A stretch of 64,000 nucleotides of DNA from Butyricimonas faecalis. Its GTDB lineage: Bacteria; Bacteroidota; Bacteroidia; Bacteroidales; Marinifilaceae. Positions 53,058 through 61,988 of this stretch are shown here, piece by piece. The notes beneath the pieces are model-generated. The model was given only the letters and a program-made list of their open reading frames with translations, ran no database searches and was not told the origin of the DNA. The position numbers were made by a program, and so were the translations under genes. Each line of letters begins with the position of its first letter. The first letter of the stretch is position 1. Where the stretch lies: NCBI RefSeq assembly GCF_003991565.1, contig NZ_CP032819.1, positions 2,294,001 to 2,358,000 of the forward strand, written 5' to 3'.

Positions 53058-54341
53058 ATGATAGAAGAAATTATATTCAAGAATGTATTATCCTTTAAAA
53101 AAGAAACGACATTCAGTTTCGAAGCAACCCCTGATACCACATTTGAAACTCAACACGTGGTAACAATGCCTAATGGCACAAGATTGCTTAAACTCGGTAT
53201 CGTCTATGGTCCTAACGCAGGCGGGAAAAGTAATTTACTTTATGCAATCTCCGCGCTTCGTGATTTTATGGTGTTTGACCCACTGAATATGGATGAACCG
53301 ACAGGTTTTGAACCGTTTTTACTTGACAAGGAAACGCCAAACTTGCCATCTGAATATAGTATAAAATTTTGGGTTAACGGAATACGCTATTGGTATCAAC
53401 TTACAGCCACAACAAAATTGGTTATACACGAAAAATTGTCATATTATAAGACTGTTCAGCCAATCAAAGTGTTTGAACGAGTATTGGAAGACGGGCAATC
53501 TGTATTGTCATTCAATCCTGCCGTGCAGAAGATTGATCAGGAAGAACAGAAAGCCCTCACGCTGAACTGCCTCCCGAACAAGTCATTTTTTGCAGCTCGC
53601 GGTCGCGTGAATATGAAAATGGAACACGTGGATGGTGTCCGTCAATGGATTCGCAACAGATTCATGCCTATGGTGGGACCATTTACGAATATGGAGAAAT
53701 ATAGCAAGAGAAAGATAAGAGAAGATGTGAATTTTAAAGAGCATTTGCTTCGTTTTCTTCACCAGGCAGACTTCAATATTACCGGATTGAGTGAAAAGAC
53801 TGAAGAAAAGCCGTTGCCTCCTTATTTTCATAAATATCTACAGATACAAGATTCTTTACCCGAAGATAAAAAGAAAGAATTACTTACTCTAGAGGCTTAT
53901 AAAGAACATGTCTTAGGTTTCGAACACACGGTAGAAAATGAACGCGGTCTGGAAACTTACGAGTTGTCCACTCGTCAGGAGAGTGATGGTACAACACGTG
54001 TAATGGACATTGAAGCAGCTATCTACGAGGCTATCAAAAACAACTCGGTCTTGCTACTGGATGAGATAGAATCTTCGTTACATCCAAATTTAATTGAGTT
54101 TATTCTTCAAGAATATATCATGAACAGTAACGAGAGTCAAATGCTCATAACCACGCATTATCCTGGCTTGCTTAACACGATTGATGATCTTGTCCGCAAG
54201 GATAATATCTGGTTTGTGGAGAAAGACAAGTCGGGTACTACCGATTTGTATTCTCTCGTGGAATTCAAGGGATTGAACAAGATTTCAAAGATTGAACGTG
54301 CCTATCGTAAAGGTCAATTTGGTGCACTTCCAAATATTTAA
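53058..54341 (+). CDS. AAA ATPase of RloA type (predicted defence)
   Basis: This 427-residue ABC/OLD-like ATPase starts MIEEIIFKNVLSFKKETTFSFEA. Walker A is VYGPNAGGKSNLLYAI (residues 50-65); the signature region is STRQESDGTTRVMDIEAAIY; Walker B is NSVLLLDEIESSLHP; a switch histidine lies in LITTHYPGLL. The gene for a RloB-like protein begins at its stop codon. Such ATPase/RloB pairs are linked with phage-defence and abortive-infection islands. The ATPase is expected to sense infection and the partner to act. Confidence 0.9.
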   Translation: MIEEIIFKNVLSFKKETTFSFEATPDTTFETQHVVTMPNGTRLLKLGIVYGPNAGGKSNLLYAISALRDFMVFDPLNMDEPTGFEPFLLDKETPNLPSEYSIKFWVNGIRYWYQLTATTKLVIHEKLSYYKTVQPIKVFERVLEDGQSVLSFNPAVQKIDQEEQKALTLNCLPNKSFFAARGRVNMKMEHVDGVRQWIRNRFMPMVGPFTNMEKYSKRKIREDVNFKEHLLRFLHQADFNITGLSEKTEEKPLPPYFHKYLQIQDSLPEDKKKELLTLEAYKEHVLGFEHTVENERGLETYELSTRQESDGTTRVMDIEAAIYEAIKNNSVLLLDEIESSLHPNLIEFILQEYIMNSNESQMLITTHYPGLLNTIDDLVRKDNIWFVEKDKSGTTDLYSLVEFKGLNKISKIERAYRKGQFGALPNI

Positions 54342-54922
54342 TGCTTATGGCACGCAAGATTAATTCCCGACAAACTCGACAACCACAAAAACGTGTGATT
54401 GGAGCAGGACTTACTGAATTTTGGTATTTAAAGCACCTCAAGCCTCTACTTGACTTAAAGTTTGAGTTATACCCTCGTCTATTTGGCAATGAATCCATGG
54501 GGGAGATAAACAAACTCATCGAGGAGGGACTTAATGATGACGCAGAGGTAATATGCTTCTTCGATGAAGATGTTATGCGATGGGATCAAGTAGAAGGAAA
54601 ACGTATAAAGGAATTGCATTGTAAATACGATAATAATTCCCGTGTAACGCTTGCATGTAGTATGCCCTCTATCGAATATTGGTTTTTACTTCACCACGAA
54701 AAGACTAACCGTCACCTTGCTACCTCTCGTGACGCAATCAGTTCTTTGCGCAGATACATTGTCCAGTTCGACAAAAAGGAAAATTTTCTCAAGCATCAAA
54801 AGTGGGTTGCCGAACTAATTAAGGACAACAAAATGGATCATGCTATGCGGCGAGCAGAAGCACTAGGCCGAAGCGGGACATCATACTCTGATGTATGGAA
54901 GGCTATCAAGGTGATGAAGTAA
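54341..54922 (+). CDS. RloB-like protein (TOPRIM-type, predicted defence effector)
   Basis: This 193-residue protein starts at 54341, sharing one base with the RloA stop; 54347 is an alternative. Motifs match the RloB family: VIGAGLTEFWYLKHL (acidic residue of a TOPRIM-like fold), VICFFDEDVMRWD (D-x-D) and CSMPSIEYWFLLHHEKTN, corresponding to the family's S-N-P-x-x-E-x-W-x-L-L-H block. Nuclease activity is suspected for the family but is not shown by sequence alone. Confidence 0.85.
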   Translation: MLMARKINSRQTRQPQKRVIGAGLTEFWYLKHLKPLLDLKFELYPRLFGNESMGEINKLIEEGLNDDAEVICFFDEDVMRWDQVEGKRIKELHCKYDNNSRVTLACSMPSIEYWFLLHHEKTNRHLATSRDAISSLRRYIVQFDKKENFLKHQKWVAELIKDNKMDHAMRRAEALGRSGTSYSDVWKAIKVMK

Positions 54923-54940
54923 AACAAGCCTTCGAATGAA

Positions 54941-54984
54941 GATGTATTAAACTCGTTTTTGTAAAAAACTCGTTTTAATACATC
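54941..54984. terminator. Long hairpin between convergent rloB-like and hbd genes
   Basis: GATGTATTAAA (left) and TTTTAATACATC (right) form a stem whose inner part (CTCGTTTTT...AAAAACTCG) can pair further. Position between two gene ends suggests a two-way terminator. There is no long T tract outside the stem. Confidence 0.55.
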
Positions 54985-55004
54985 CTCCTATAAATTATCA
55001 CTCC

Positions 55005-55850
55005 TTATTTCCGGTAATCATAGAAACCGATTCCGGTTTTACGTCCCAATAAGTTGGCACGAACCATTTTCCGTAATAGCGGGTGAGGACGATACTTGGA
55101 ATCACCGAATTCATTGTACAGCACTTCCATGATAGCCAGACACACGTCCAAGCCGATTAAGTCTCCCAAAGCCAAAGGTCCCATCGGGTGGTTGGCACCT
55201 AATTTCATGGCTTCGTCGATCTCTTCCTTGGAGGCAACACCGTCAGCATAGATTCCGATACCCTCGTTCACCATCGGGATCAGGATTCTGTTTACCACGA
55301 ATCCGGGAGCCTCGTTCACGCTTACAGGGGTTTTACCGATCTCGGATGCAATTGCCATCACCTTGTCGTGAACCTCTTGGGAAGTCAACTGTCCTTTAAT
55401 CACCTCCACCAATTTCATCATCGGCACCGGGTTAAAGAAGTGCATACCGATCACTTTCTCCGGACGGCTGGTTGCGGCAGCGATTTCCGTGATAGAGAGA
55501 GAAGAAGTATTCGTGGCCAGGATAGCCTCCGGTTTACAGATGGCATCCAAAGTTTTGAATATCTCGTTCTTGGTAGCCATATCCTCGGCAACTACCTCGA
55601 TGACCAAATCGGCATCTTTACAATCCTCGTATGCCATCGTGTCCTTGATGCGGGCATTGATAGCATCCTTCTCGGTTGCTTCCATCTTGCCTTTTTCTAC
55701 CATTTTGGAAAGACTCTTCTCGATAGCCTTGTGAGCTTTGCCTAAAGATGCTTCCGAACGACCTTTTAACAACACGTCATGCCCTGCTTGAGCAAAGGTT
55801 TGGGCAATACCATTACCCATCGTACCTGTACCTACAACGCAAATTTTCAT
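55005..55850 (-). CDS. hbd: 3-hydroxybutyryl-CoA dehydrogenase
   Basis: This 281-residue protein has the NAD site [19 protein letters not shown], the catalytic histidine region [37 protein letters not shown] and a final [13 protein letters not shown]. It reduces acetoacetyl-CoA to 3-hydroxybutyryl-CoA. It follows crt by 68 bases on the same strand. With the thiolase, Bcd and EtfAB from the lysine operon it gives a complete acetyl-CoA to butyryl-CoA route. Confidence 0.96.
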   Translation of the reverse strand: MKICVVGTGTMGNGIAQTFAQAGHDVLLKGRSEASLGKAHKAIEKSLSKMVEKGKMEATEKDAINARIKDTMAYEDCKDADLVIEVVAEDMATKNEIFKTLDAICKPEAILATNTSSLSITEIAAATSRPEKVIGMHFFNPVPMMKLVEVIKGQLTSQEVHDKVMAIASEIGKTPVSVNEAPGFVVNRILIPMVNEGIGIYADGVASKEEIDEAMKLGANHPMGPLALGDLIGLDVCLAIMEVLYNEFGDSKYRPHPLLRKMVRANLLGRKTGIGFYDYRK

Positions 55851-55918
55851 TTCTACTTAATTTAAAATCTTCAACTATATAATATCAAATTTTATATTAT
55901 CATGTAAATGTCAATTTT

Positions 55919-56716
55919 TTATCTTTTCTTGAATTCCGCTTTTCGTTTGCCCAGGAATGCCTGCATTCCCTCTTTCTGGTCCGCGGTTGAGAAACAGAGT
56001 CCAAACAGGTCGCTCTCGATGGAAATACCCGTGTCGATATCCGTTTCCACTCCCCGATTAATCGCTTCTTTCGCGTAACGCACGGCTAACGGGGCCTTTG
56101 AAGCAATCTTCTTCGCCATGGCCATACATTCATCCATCAGTGCTTCCGGCTCTACTACCTTGTTCACCAACCCGATACGATAAGCCTCCTCGGCAACAAT
56201 CACGTCTGCCGTGTAGATCAGCTCCTTGGCCTTACCCAATCCCACGATACGCGGCAATCGTTGTGTACCGGAGAATCCCGGGGTGATCCCTAAACCTACT
56301 TCCGGCTGGCCGAATTTAGCCTTTACCGAAGCGATACGGATGTCACAAGCCATGGCCAATTCACACCCGCCACCCAAGGCGAAACCATTCACCCCGGCAA
56401 TAACCACCTTGTTCAACAATTCGATTTTACGAAAAACAGCCGCTCCCAATTCTCCAAACGCTTTTCCCTCTACCGCGTTCAACGTGCTCATCTGGGATAT
56501 ATCCGCACCCGCCACGAATGAACGTCCTTCCCCCGTCAGAATAACAACATCGATGCCGTCATCCTCACCGATAGCCGTGAAAGCGGCATCCAATTCTTTC
56601 AAAATCGTCGAATTCAAAGCATTCAACGCTTCCGGGTTATTAATTTTAACCGTGCAAATATTATCCTGTTTCTCAACAATTAGTTTTGTATACGTCATAA
56701 TTTTTTCTATTTTCAT
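55919..56716 (-). CDS. crt: Enoyl-CoA hydratase / crotonase
   Basis: About 265 residues; ATG 56698 (MTYTKLIVEKQDN) is an alternative start. Crotonase marks: ITGEGRSFVAGADISQM (oxyanion region), GFALGGGCELAMACDIR, and the catalytic glutamates in FGQPEVGLGITPGFSGTQRLPRIVG. It takes water from 3-hydroxybutyryl-CoA to give crotonyl-CoA. It is the first gene of a crt-hbd unit. Confidence 0.94.
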   Translation of the reverse strand: MKIEKIMTYTKLIVEKQDNICTVKINNPEALNALNSTILKELDAAFTAIGEDDGIDVVILTGEGRSFVAGADISQMSTLNAVEGKAFGELGAAVFRKIELLNKVVIAGVNGFALGGGCELAMACDIRIASVKAKFGQPEVGLGITPGFSGTQRLPRIVGLGKAKELIYTADVIVAEEAYRIGLVNKVVEPEALMDECMAMAKKIASKAPLAVRYAKEAINRGVETDIDTGISIESDLFGLCFSTADQKEGMQAFLGKRKAEFKKR

Positions 56717-56720
56717 TCAT

Positions 56721-56751
56721 TTTGATAACAGTCCTCGTTTCTGTATCTTTG
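56721..56751 (+). promoter_or_regulatory. Promoter of marC
   Basis: TTTG at 56721-56724, a 19-base spacer and TATCTTTG at 56744-56751 match the Bacteroidota consensus; marC begins 45 bases on. Confidence 0.8.
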
Positions 56752-56796
56752 TAGGCAAAAATAACCTTTAATCAAGAATAAACCAATCTTTTTGAT

Positions 56797-57393
56797 ATGA
56801 GTTTTTCAGACATCAGTATACAAGAACTAGCAAGTGCATTCATGGTCCTGTTTGCCGTCATCGACATCACGGGAGCCGTGCCCATTATTAATGATATTCA
56901 AAATAACGGGCGCAAAATCAGTGCTATCAAGGCCGCTTTGGCTTCATACATTCTTCTCGTGGCTTTCCTTTTCGCCGGGGACGGACTGCTCAACCTGTTC
57001 AACGTGGACATCTCTTCATTTGCCGTGGCCGGTTCCCTCGTGATCTTCGTTCTGGCGGTAGAAATGATCTTTGGGATTCCGATTTTTAAAAATGATGGTC
57101 CATCGGGGACGGCATCCATTGTTCCACTCGTGTTTCCCTTGATCGTGGGGGCCGGGACCCTAACGACCTTGTTGGCTTTACGGGCGGAATATCATACCAT
57201 CAACATTATTATCGCGCTGACATTAAACATTATTATTGTCTATTTTGTCCTAAAAAATGTATCGTTGATCGAAAAGGTGTTCGGGAAAGGAGGAGCTTAC
57301 ATATTACGTAAATTCTTAGGGATCATCCTACTGGCTATCTCTGTTAAACTCTTTACCAGCAACCTCGCATCACTGATTGATATTTTCAAATAA
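56797..57393 (+). CDS. marC: MarC-family inner-membrane protein
   Basis: This 198-residue protein has six hydrophobic helices. VLFAVIDITGAVPIINDI near the start and VPLVFPLIVGAGTLTTLLAL in the middle are the two family-defining repeats with polar residues inside the membrane. MarC (formerly linked to multiple resistance) has no settled function. It stands alone, with its own promoter. Confidence 0.93.
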   Translation: MSFSDISIQELASAFMVLFAVIDITGAVPIINDIQNNGRKISAIKAALASYILLVAFLFAGDGLLNLFNVDISSFAVAGSLVIFVLAVEMIFGIPIFKNDGPSGTASIVPLVFPLIVGAGTLTTLLALRAEYHTINIIIALTLNIIIVYFVLKNVSLIEKVFGKGGAYILRKFLGIILLAISVKLFTSNLASLIDIFK

Positions 57394-57402
57394 CGGGAAG
57401 GG

Positions 57403-57433
57403 ACATCTCCAACTCCCCTTGCACAAGGGGAGA
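57403..57433 (+). repeat. Short fragment of the MITE-like repeat
   Basis: ACATCTCCAACTCCCCTTGCACAAGGGGAGAG keeps only the first G/C hairpin of the family (CTCCCCTT / AAGGGGAG). It could serve as a terminator for marC, although no T tract follows. Confidence 0.5.
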
Positions 57434-57449
57434 GAATTGTATACTTTTG
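57418..57449 (+). promoter_or_regulatory. Promoter of the OM barrel gene at 57488
   Basis: CTTG at 57418-57421 (one mismatch to TTTG), 20 bases, then TACTTTTG at 57442-57449. The -33 box lies in the repeat fragment. Confidence 0.55.
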
Positions 57450-57487
57450 TTCCACGAAAAAGATTCATCAACAATTTTATTTAAAGC

Positions 57488-58288
57488 ATGAAAAAATTAT
57501 TATTTATTCTGGTTGTCGTACTCATTGTTTCAAACAATGTATCGGCACAACAAAAACCTGAAAAAGGTTCATTCGGTACTGAAATCCAATTCAACCCTTT
57601 CGATCAAAATGGCAAGACGTTCCAATTAGACGGGCTTAAATTCCGTTACTTCATTTCTGACAGGGATGCCATTCGCTTGAAATTCGGAATCAATTCAACT
57701 CAAAACAAATTCACAGATTCAGATTCTCAAGAAGAAAATGATATAAAAACCAGCTATAAGAATGAATTCAAAAGCACGACCGGGGATTTCAACCTGGACT
57801 TAGGCTATGAACGTCATTACGATCTGGCAAAAAGACTAAATGCCTACGTGGGCGGAAGTATCGGGTTCAAAAAACATTTTGCTTCGACCAAAATAGAAGG
57901 CTATTCCGAAAGAATTAGTGAATCAAGCGCTTTTTCCAACAAATTCAACGGTAAGATTAAAAACGGAGCCATACTTACACTTGACAATAACTGGGATGAA
58001 GAAGATTTACTTAACGCAGTTAATGATCCTGCAACTTCCGGCGTGACATTCGCCATTTTTACAGGATTGGATTTTTACTTGTACAAAGGCTTGTACATTG
58101 GAACAGAATTTGGTTTAAGCGTCAAGACTGAAAGCAGCCAAAAAGCCAAATATACCGGGAAATTAACCTTGAATAGCCAAGGAGAAACAACCATCACGGA
58201 ATACGATCAAAAAATGACAGAAAAAACACGTCAAACAAATGTCAAAACATACATCGAACCGGTTCTTCGATTAGGCTGGACCTTCTAA
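57488..58288 (+). CDS. Outer-membrane beta-barrel protein (porin-like)
   Basis: This 266-residue protein has a signal peptide (MKKLLFILVVVLIVSNNVSAQ), then amphipathic strands (GTEIQFNPF, LKFRYFISDRDAIRLKFGIN, LDLGYERHYDLAKRLNAYVGGSIGFKKH) ending with EPVLRLGWTF, a C-terminal aromatic residue as in OM barrels. Size suggests about 10 to 12 strands. Specific role unknown. Confidence 0.85.
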   Translation: MKKLLFILVVVLIVSNNVSAQQKPEKGSFGTEIQFNPFDQNGKTFQLDGLKFRYFISDRDAIRLKFGINSTQNKFTDSDSQEENDIKTSYKNEFKSTTGDFNLDLGYERHYDLAKRLNAYVGGSIGFKKHFASTKIEGYSERISESSAFSNKFNGKIKNGAILTLDNNWDEEDLLNAVNDPATSGVTFAIFTGLDFYLYKGLYIGTEFGLSVKTESSQKAKYTGKLTLNSQGETTITEYDQKMTEKTRQTNVKTYIEPVLRLGWTF

Positions 58289-58306
58289 TTCCCAACCTAT
58301 AAAAAC

Positions 58307-58348
58307 ATAAAGTAAGCGAGTCAAAATCATTTGACTCGCTTACTTTAT
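58307..58348. terminator. Two-way terminator between convergent genes
   Basis: A perfect 19-bp stem (ATAAAGTAAGCGAGTCAAA and its complement) with a 4-base loop lies between the ends of 57488-58288 and 58358-59008. AT-rich flanks (AAAAAC and TTTAAAA) are on both sides. Confidence 0.9.
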
Positions 58349-58357
58349 TTAAAACCT

Positions 58358-59008
58358 TTATCGGCAATAGCGATTAATATAAGCATTCACGCTTGTTACC
58401 CCCAACGATTTAGCTTTCCGCCAATCGGCACATGCCTCCTTACGCTTTCCGGTACTGAAATAAGCAATTCCCCGATTCGCGTAAATGGCACCGTTATCCT
58501 TGTTCAATTTGAGCGAATAGGTATAATCCGGTATTGCCTTCGCGAATTCACGCTGTTTCAGATAGCAATTTCCCCGGTTCAAGTAGTAAGCATATACCAA
58601 CTCGTACTCTTCCCCGTTCTTCTTGGCATACTGGATTGCCAGAGAGTACTCCTTTATGGCTGCCGTGTAATTCTGCTGATTCTGGTAAATATTTCCCAAA
58701 TAATAACAAAGCTCGTCATCCTCCTCGAATATCCCTTTCCCTTTCACTAAAAACTCCTTCAACAAAGAAATCTGGTTCGTGTGAGTACAAGCTGTATTCA
58801 AAGACGAGTAAACCTCCCTCAATTTCGGATTCAATCGATTCGCCGCGATTAATTTTTGAACAGCATCTTTATAATTTCCATTTTCAATGTCCGCGTTGGC
58901 CTCGTTCAACAACTCAATCGGTTTATTAATTGCGCCCACATCTACCTGACCTACCGCAACACGAGTCACAGCAACCAAGGTCATCAACAACAAAATGACT
59001 TTTTTCAT
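58358..59008 (-). CDS. Exported tetratricopeptide-repeat protein
   Basis: This 216-residue protein has a signal peptide (MKKVILLLMTLVAVTRVAVGQ). About five TPR units follow (for example ANADIENGNYKDAVQKLIAAN, then CYYLGNIYQNQQNYTAAIKEY, RGNCYLKQREFAKAIPDYTYS, ANRGIAYFSTGKRKEACADW). TPR proteins hold protein partners; the partner is unknown. It has its own promoter (59047-59077). Confidence 0.9.
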   Translation of the reverse strand: MKKVILLLMTLVAVTRVAVGQVDVGAINKPIELLNEANADIENGNYKDAVQKLIAANRLNPKLREVYSSLNTACTHTNQISLLKEFLVKGKGIFEEDDELCYYLGNIYQNQQNYTAAIKEYSLAIQYAKKNGEEYELVYAYYLNRGNCYLKQREFAKAIPDYTYSLKLNKDNGAIYANRGIAYFSTGKRKEACADWRKAKSLGVTSVNAYINRYCR

Positions 59009-59046
59009 AGTTTGGATATAAATTAGTGTTTGTGTGTTTTGAATCT

Positions 59047-59077
59047 CAAAAATAATGAAAAGGAATCAAAAAACAAA
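59047..59077 (-). promoter_or_regulatory. Promoter of the TPR gene
   Basis: On the minus strand TTTG (59077-59074), 19 bases, TATTTTTG (59054-59047), an exact match to the consensus, 38 bases before the start codon. Confidence 0.8.
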
Positions 59078-59122
59078 TACACTCGCTAAAAAAGTCAAAA
59101 AGTTATAACAACCATAAAAGTC

Positions 59123-59156
59123 TGTAAGAGGATGAATTTTAAGTCACCCTCTTACA
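59123..59156 (-). terminator. Terminator after the porin gene (minus strand)
   Basis: TGTAAGAGG / CCTCTTACA form a 9-bp stem; on the minus strand GACTTTTATGG follows. It is 10 bases past the porin stop. Confidence 0.7.
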
Positions 59157-59166
59157 AACCTATTTT

Positions 59167-60522
59167 TCAGAACGATACCATCAAACGCATCTGTAACTGA
59201 TGGAAATTCTTATCCAACGGGAAATAAACATTCTTCAAATTACTATACTGGTACTCCCCCATCACCTTCACGTACCGGTTGAACGTGTAATTCACGCCAA
59301 TCGTAGCTGCATGCAACCGTCCCCCGCCAATACTCGTTGACACGGCCGGGTAATCTGCCACTACTCCCCCGGGGTAGAACACCTGCTTGCCGATCAAAAA
59401 GAAATCACCTTTATTGATGTCATTCAAATCCGTGTAACTGTAACGGGCTACAATCTCCAGGTCGCCCCCCTCGTTACATCCCCGTAACAATCCGTACTCG
59501 TCGTCATAACCGTATCCTTCACCGCAAAGCAAGTATCCCATTTCCACGTACGCTCCTTGGAACTTGGAACTCCGTATCGGGTTTCCGGCCTGCCAGGCAG
59601 ACAAGGTTGTCCAGCTCCACACGCCTCCCAGTTGATTCTCGAACAAGGCCTCGTCATTTCTTTTCTTGTACAATCTCTTGTAAATATACTCGCCCCGCAA
59701 AAACATATTGCTGGTAACCACCAGTACTTCCGGCCCTACCGTGATCGTGTTCTTTGCCCAAGGCACTCGTGCGTTCAAGAATTCCGTCGTACCGTCCACG
59801 TAGGTCTGCATGTTCGATTCCAGCTCGATATTCGTCTTGAACACGTTATTCACCACCTCACCCGTGTTAATCCGTCCGTAGCGGAAAGAGGCTCCCACGT
59901 GCAAAGTTATAAACTCATTATTAAGCGGCTTGTACAACCAGCGTCCGCTCAGGCTTACCCCTTGAAAACCGGAAATCTGGTCATTGTACTTGTTCTCCGA
60001 GAAAATCCCTTGATCAGCGAAGAACATGGCATCATAATACTTGTAGGTAATCCCCAAACCTCGCCCGGCAGACAAAGCCATGGCCGGAGCCGCACGGGAA
60101 ATAAAATGGTAATTATACAAACTCGCGTTCAGGCTCATGCTCGACGGTTCGTTGAAATAACCTGCTTTCACGCTATGAATCCCGAATGCCGATTCGTGGA
60201 AATTGTATCGCACGAAAATATTCTTCTGCTTGAAAACCCCTTTCGAAAAATCAAAATCAGCGTAAAAATACAACGGTCCGTACGTCAACGACGTGCGTAC
60301 ACGGGCATCCGTGATCGCAGCCCCCGACTTCATCGGCGTGTACTCCGAATGATAATAAGCCACATCGGCAAACAAACGGGCGCCTGCCGTGAAACGAATT
60401 CCTTTATCTTTATTGATATATTGCAAAAGAGGATTGGCGACATCCTCGACCTGAGCTTTCACCATTTTAGACGACAATACAAGGGCGAATAATACAACAA
60501 GGAATAATATATATTTTTTCAT
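59167..60522 (-). CDS. OprP/OprO-like (phosphate-selective) porin
   Basis: Start 60522 (MKKYILFLVVLFALVLSSKMVKAQ) gives a signal peptide and about 451 residues. Regular strands such as FYADFDFSKGVFKQKNIFVRYNF, FITLHVGASFRYGRINT and VKVMGEYQYSNLKNVYFP end in LRLMVSF-like residues (final Phe). The pattern fits the phosphate-selective porin O/P family. It is the last gene of the operon with GlpT and the phosphodiesterase, so it may pass glycerophosphodiesters or phosphate through the outer membrane. Confidence 0.82.
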   Translation of the reverse strand: MKKYILFLVVLFALVLSSKMVKAQVEDVANPLLQYINKDKGIRFTAGARLFADVAYYHSEYTPMKSGAAITDARVRTSLTYGPLYFYADFDFSKGVFKQKNIFVRYNFHESAFGIHSVKAGYFNEPSSMSLNASLYNYHFISRAAPAMALSAGRGLGITYKYYDAMFFADQGIFSENKYNDQISGFQGVSLSGRWLYKPLNNEFITLHVGASFRYGRINTGEVVNNVFKTNIELESNMQTYVDGTTEFLNARVPWAKNTITVGPEVLVVTSNMFLRGEYIYKRLYKKRNDEALFENQLGGVWSWTTLSAWQAGNPIRSSKFQGAYVEMGYLLCGEGYGYDDEYGLLRGCNEGGDLEIVARYSYTDLNDINKGDFFLIGKQVFYPGGVVADYPAVSTSIGGGRLHAATIGVNYTFNRYVKVMGEYQYSNLKNVYFPLDKNFHQLQMRLMVSF

Positions 60523-60546
60523 ACCGGTCTGCATTTAAACAATTAT

Positions 60547-61968
60547 TTAGTAACCTAATCTCTCCAACACCACCTTCGCGTCAACCAATGTCTCGGAAGC
60601 CGGACTCTTTCGCCAGCCTTGAGTTATCATGTAGTTGATACTCATATCAGAATGGTTTGTAAACAACGCGTCCAGATAAGGAGCTTTATATTTTCCGTCA
60701 ATCTCGACACCGAAATTATATTGGCCGAAATACTTGGCCATCTGGTCATACGTGTCAAACGTGTAGGGATGATTCTTCATTCCGGCCTTGTGAATCAGGT
60801 AATCCTGCCACGGTTGGTTCAGTTCCGGATAATCATTCGGGGCTCCGGCAATACACGGTCCGATAAAATGGGCCTTGTACTTCACGCCCAGGTTGATAAA
60901 CGAGGCATACCCTAGCGGGTCGTCATACGTGATATCCGTCGCTCCCGTACCTTTCCACAACAGGAAACACATCGGGACCTTGCCTTCGAAATGTTCGGCT
61001 ACCCGCACCAAGCTCTCCAACGAGAAGGTCTGCAGGATCACCTTACCATTCGTGTTCCCGGTATTCACCTTGCCATTCACGTAGAAGGGGTTGCTCTCCG
61101 GTTCCGGTTGCGTGATAATATTCATGCCCAAACGATCCAGTTCCTTGTAGACAATCTCCTCGAAGCCGGTAGAATTCAGCCACGGTTCCTTGAACTCGAT
61201 ATAAATACCCGGCCGATTACCCGTGTCTTCCGGATCATCCACGTAACCGAACGTGTACTTGATCACGTCAGCCGTACCACTTAAACTCTTGATCTTCTCT
61301 CCGGTCTTCTGGCCCATCGTGAACACGCGTTTCCCTTGAGCATCCCGCTCCAGCATTTTCCCCTTGGAATAAGCCACGAGATCCTCCAGTGTAGAGATGT
61401 ATTGATGTTGTGAGGCAAAACTCGGGCGAGCCTGTTCGATACTCGTTTCATTAAACCACGTACCGGCATCCAACATCATCAACTCCTCGTAGGTATAATA
61501 AGCCGGAAGATTCGGGACAAAATTCTTGGCATCCTCTTTCACCAAAGCCTCGGCCTCGACCTCCGAGTAACCGATCTTCTGGTAATACGCCTTTCTGATC
61601 TCGTAAGGGATGGTCTCCCCAAACACGTTTTCGATATTCGTGGTTCGTTTCAAGTTGTCATCATGCAATGCCAACACCACTCCATCTTTCGAAACCTGCA
61701 TATCACACTCCAGATAGTCAGCCCCAATTTCTCTTGCCCAACGATACGCTGCTTCCGTCTCCTCCGGGGTCCAAAACGTCGATCCCCGGTGAGCCACAAC
61801 AGCATACTCCGGCACGTAATCCCGTACTTTAACCATTTCAGGAGTCAAATGATCCAATTCAACCTTGTCAACATCGACATTTATGTTGTTGAATTTTTGA
61901 TCTTCACACGACATGACCAAGGTTATCAACCCACATGCCATCACTGCATGAAAAAACTTTTTAATCAT
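60547..61968 (-). CDS. Glycerophosphodiester phosphodiesterase lipoprotein
   Basis: Start 61968 (MIKKFFHAVMACGLITLVMSCEDQ) is chosen for its lipoprotein signal with Cys after MS; the longer frame to 62103 lacks this. About 473 residues. GDPD motifs: VVAHRGSTFWTPEETEAAY, DYLECDMQVSKDGVVLALHDDNL with the metal Glu and Asp, and IYIEFKEPW. It splits glycerophosphodiesters to glycerol-3-phosphate plus an alcohol, for GlpT encoded just upstream. An insertion of about 100 residues after the LHDD motif is longer than in E. coli GlpQ. Confidence 0.93.
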   Translation of the reverse strand: MIKKFFHAVMACGLITLVMSCEDQKFNNINVDVDKVELDHLTPEMVKVRDYVPEYAVVAHRGSTFWTPEETEAAYRWAREIGADYLECDMQVSKDGVVLALHDDNLKRTTNIENVFGETIPYEIRKAYYQKIGYSEVEAEALVKEDAKNFVPNLPAYYTYEELMMLDAGTWFNETSIEQARPSFASQHQYISTLEDLVAYSKGKMLERDAQGKRVFTMGQKTGEKIKSLSGTADVIKYTFGYVDDPEDTGNRPGIYIEFKEPWLNSTGFEEIVYKELDRLGMNIITQPEPESNPFYVNGKVNTGNTNGKVILQTFSLESLVRVAEHFEGKVPMCFLLWKGTGATDITYDDPLGYASFINLGVKYKAHFIGPCIAGAPNDYPELNQPWQDYLIHKAGMKNHPYTFDTYDQMAKYFGQYNFGVEIDGKYKAPYLDALFTNHSDMSINYMITQGWRKSPASETLVDAKVVLERLGY

Positions 61969-61988
61969 AATTTTGAATTTTAGAGCGT

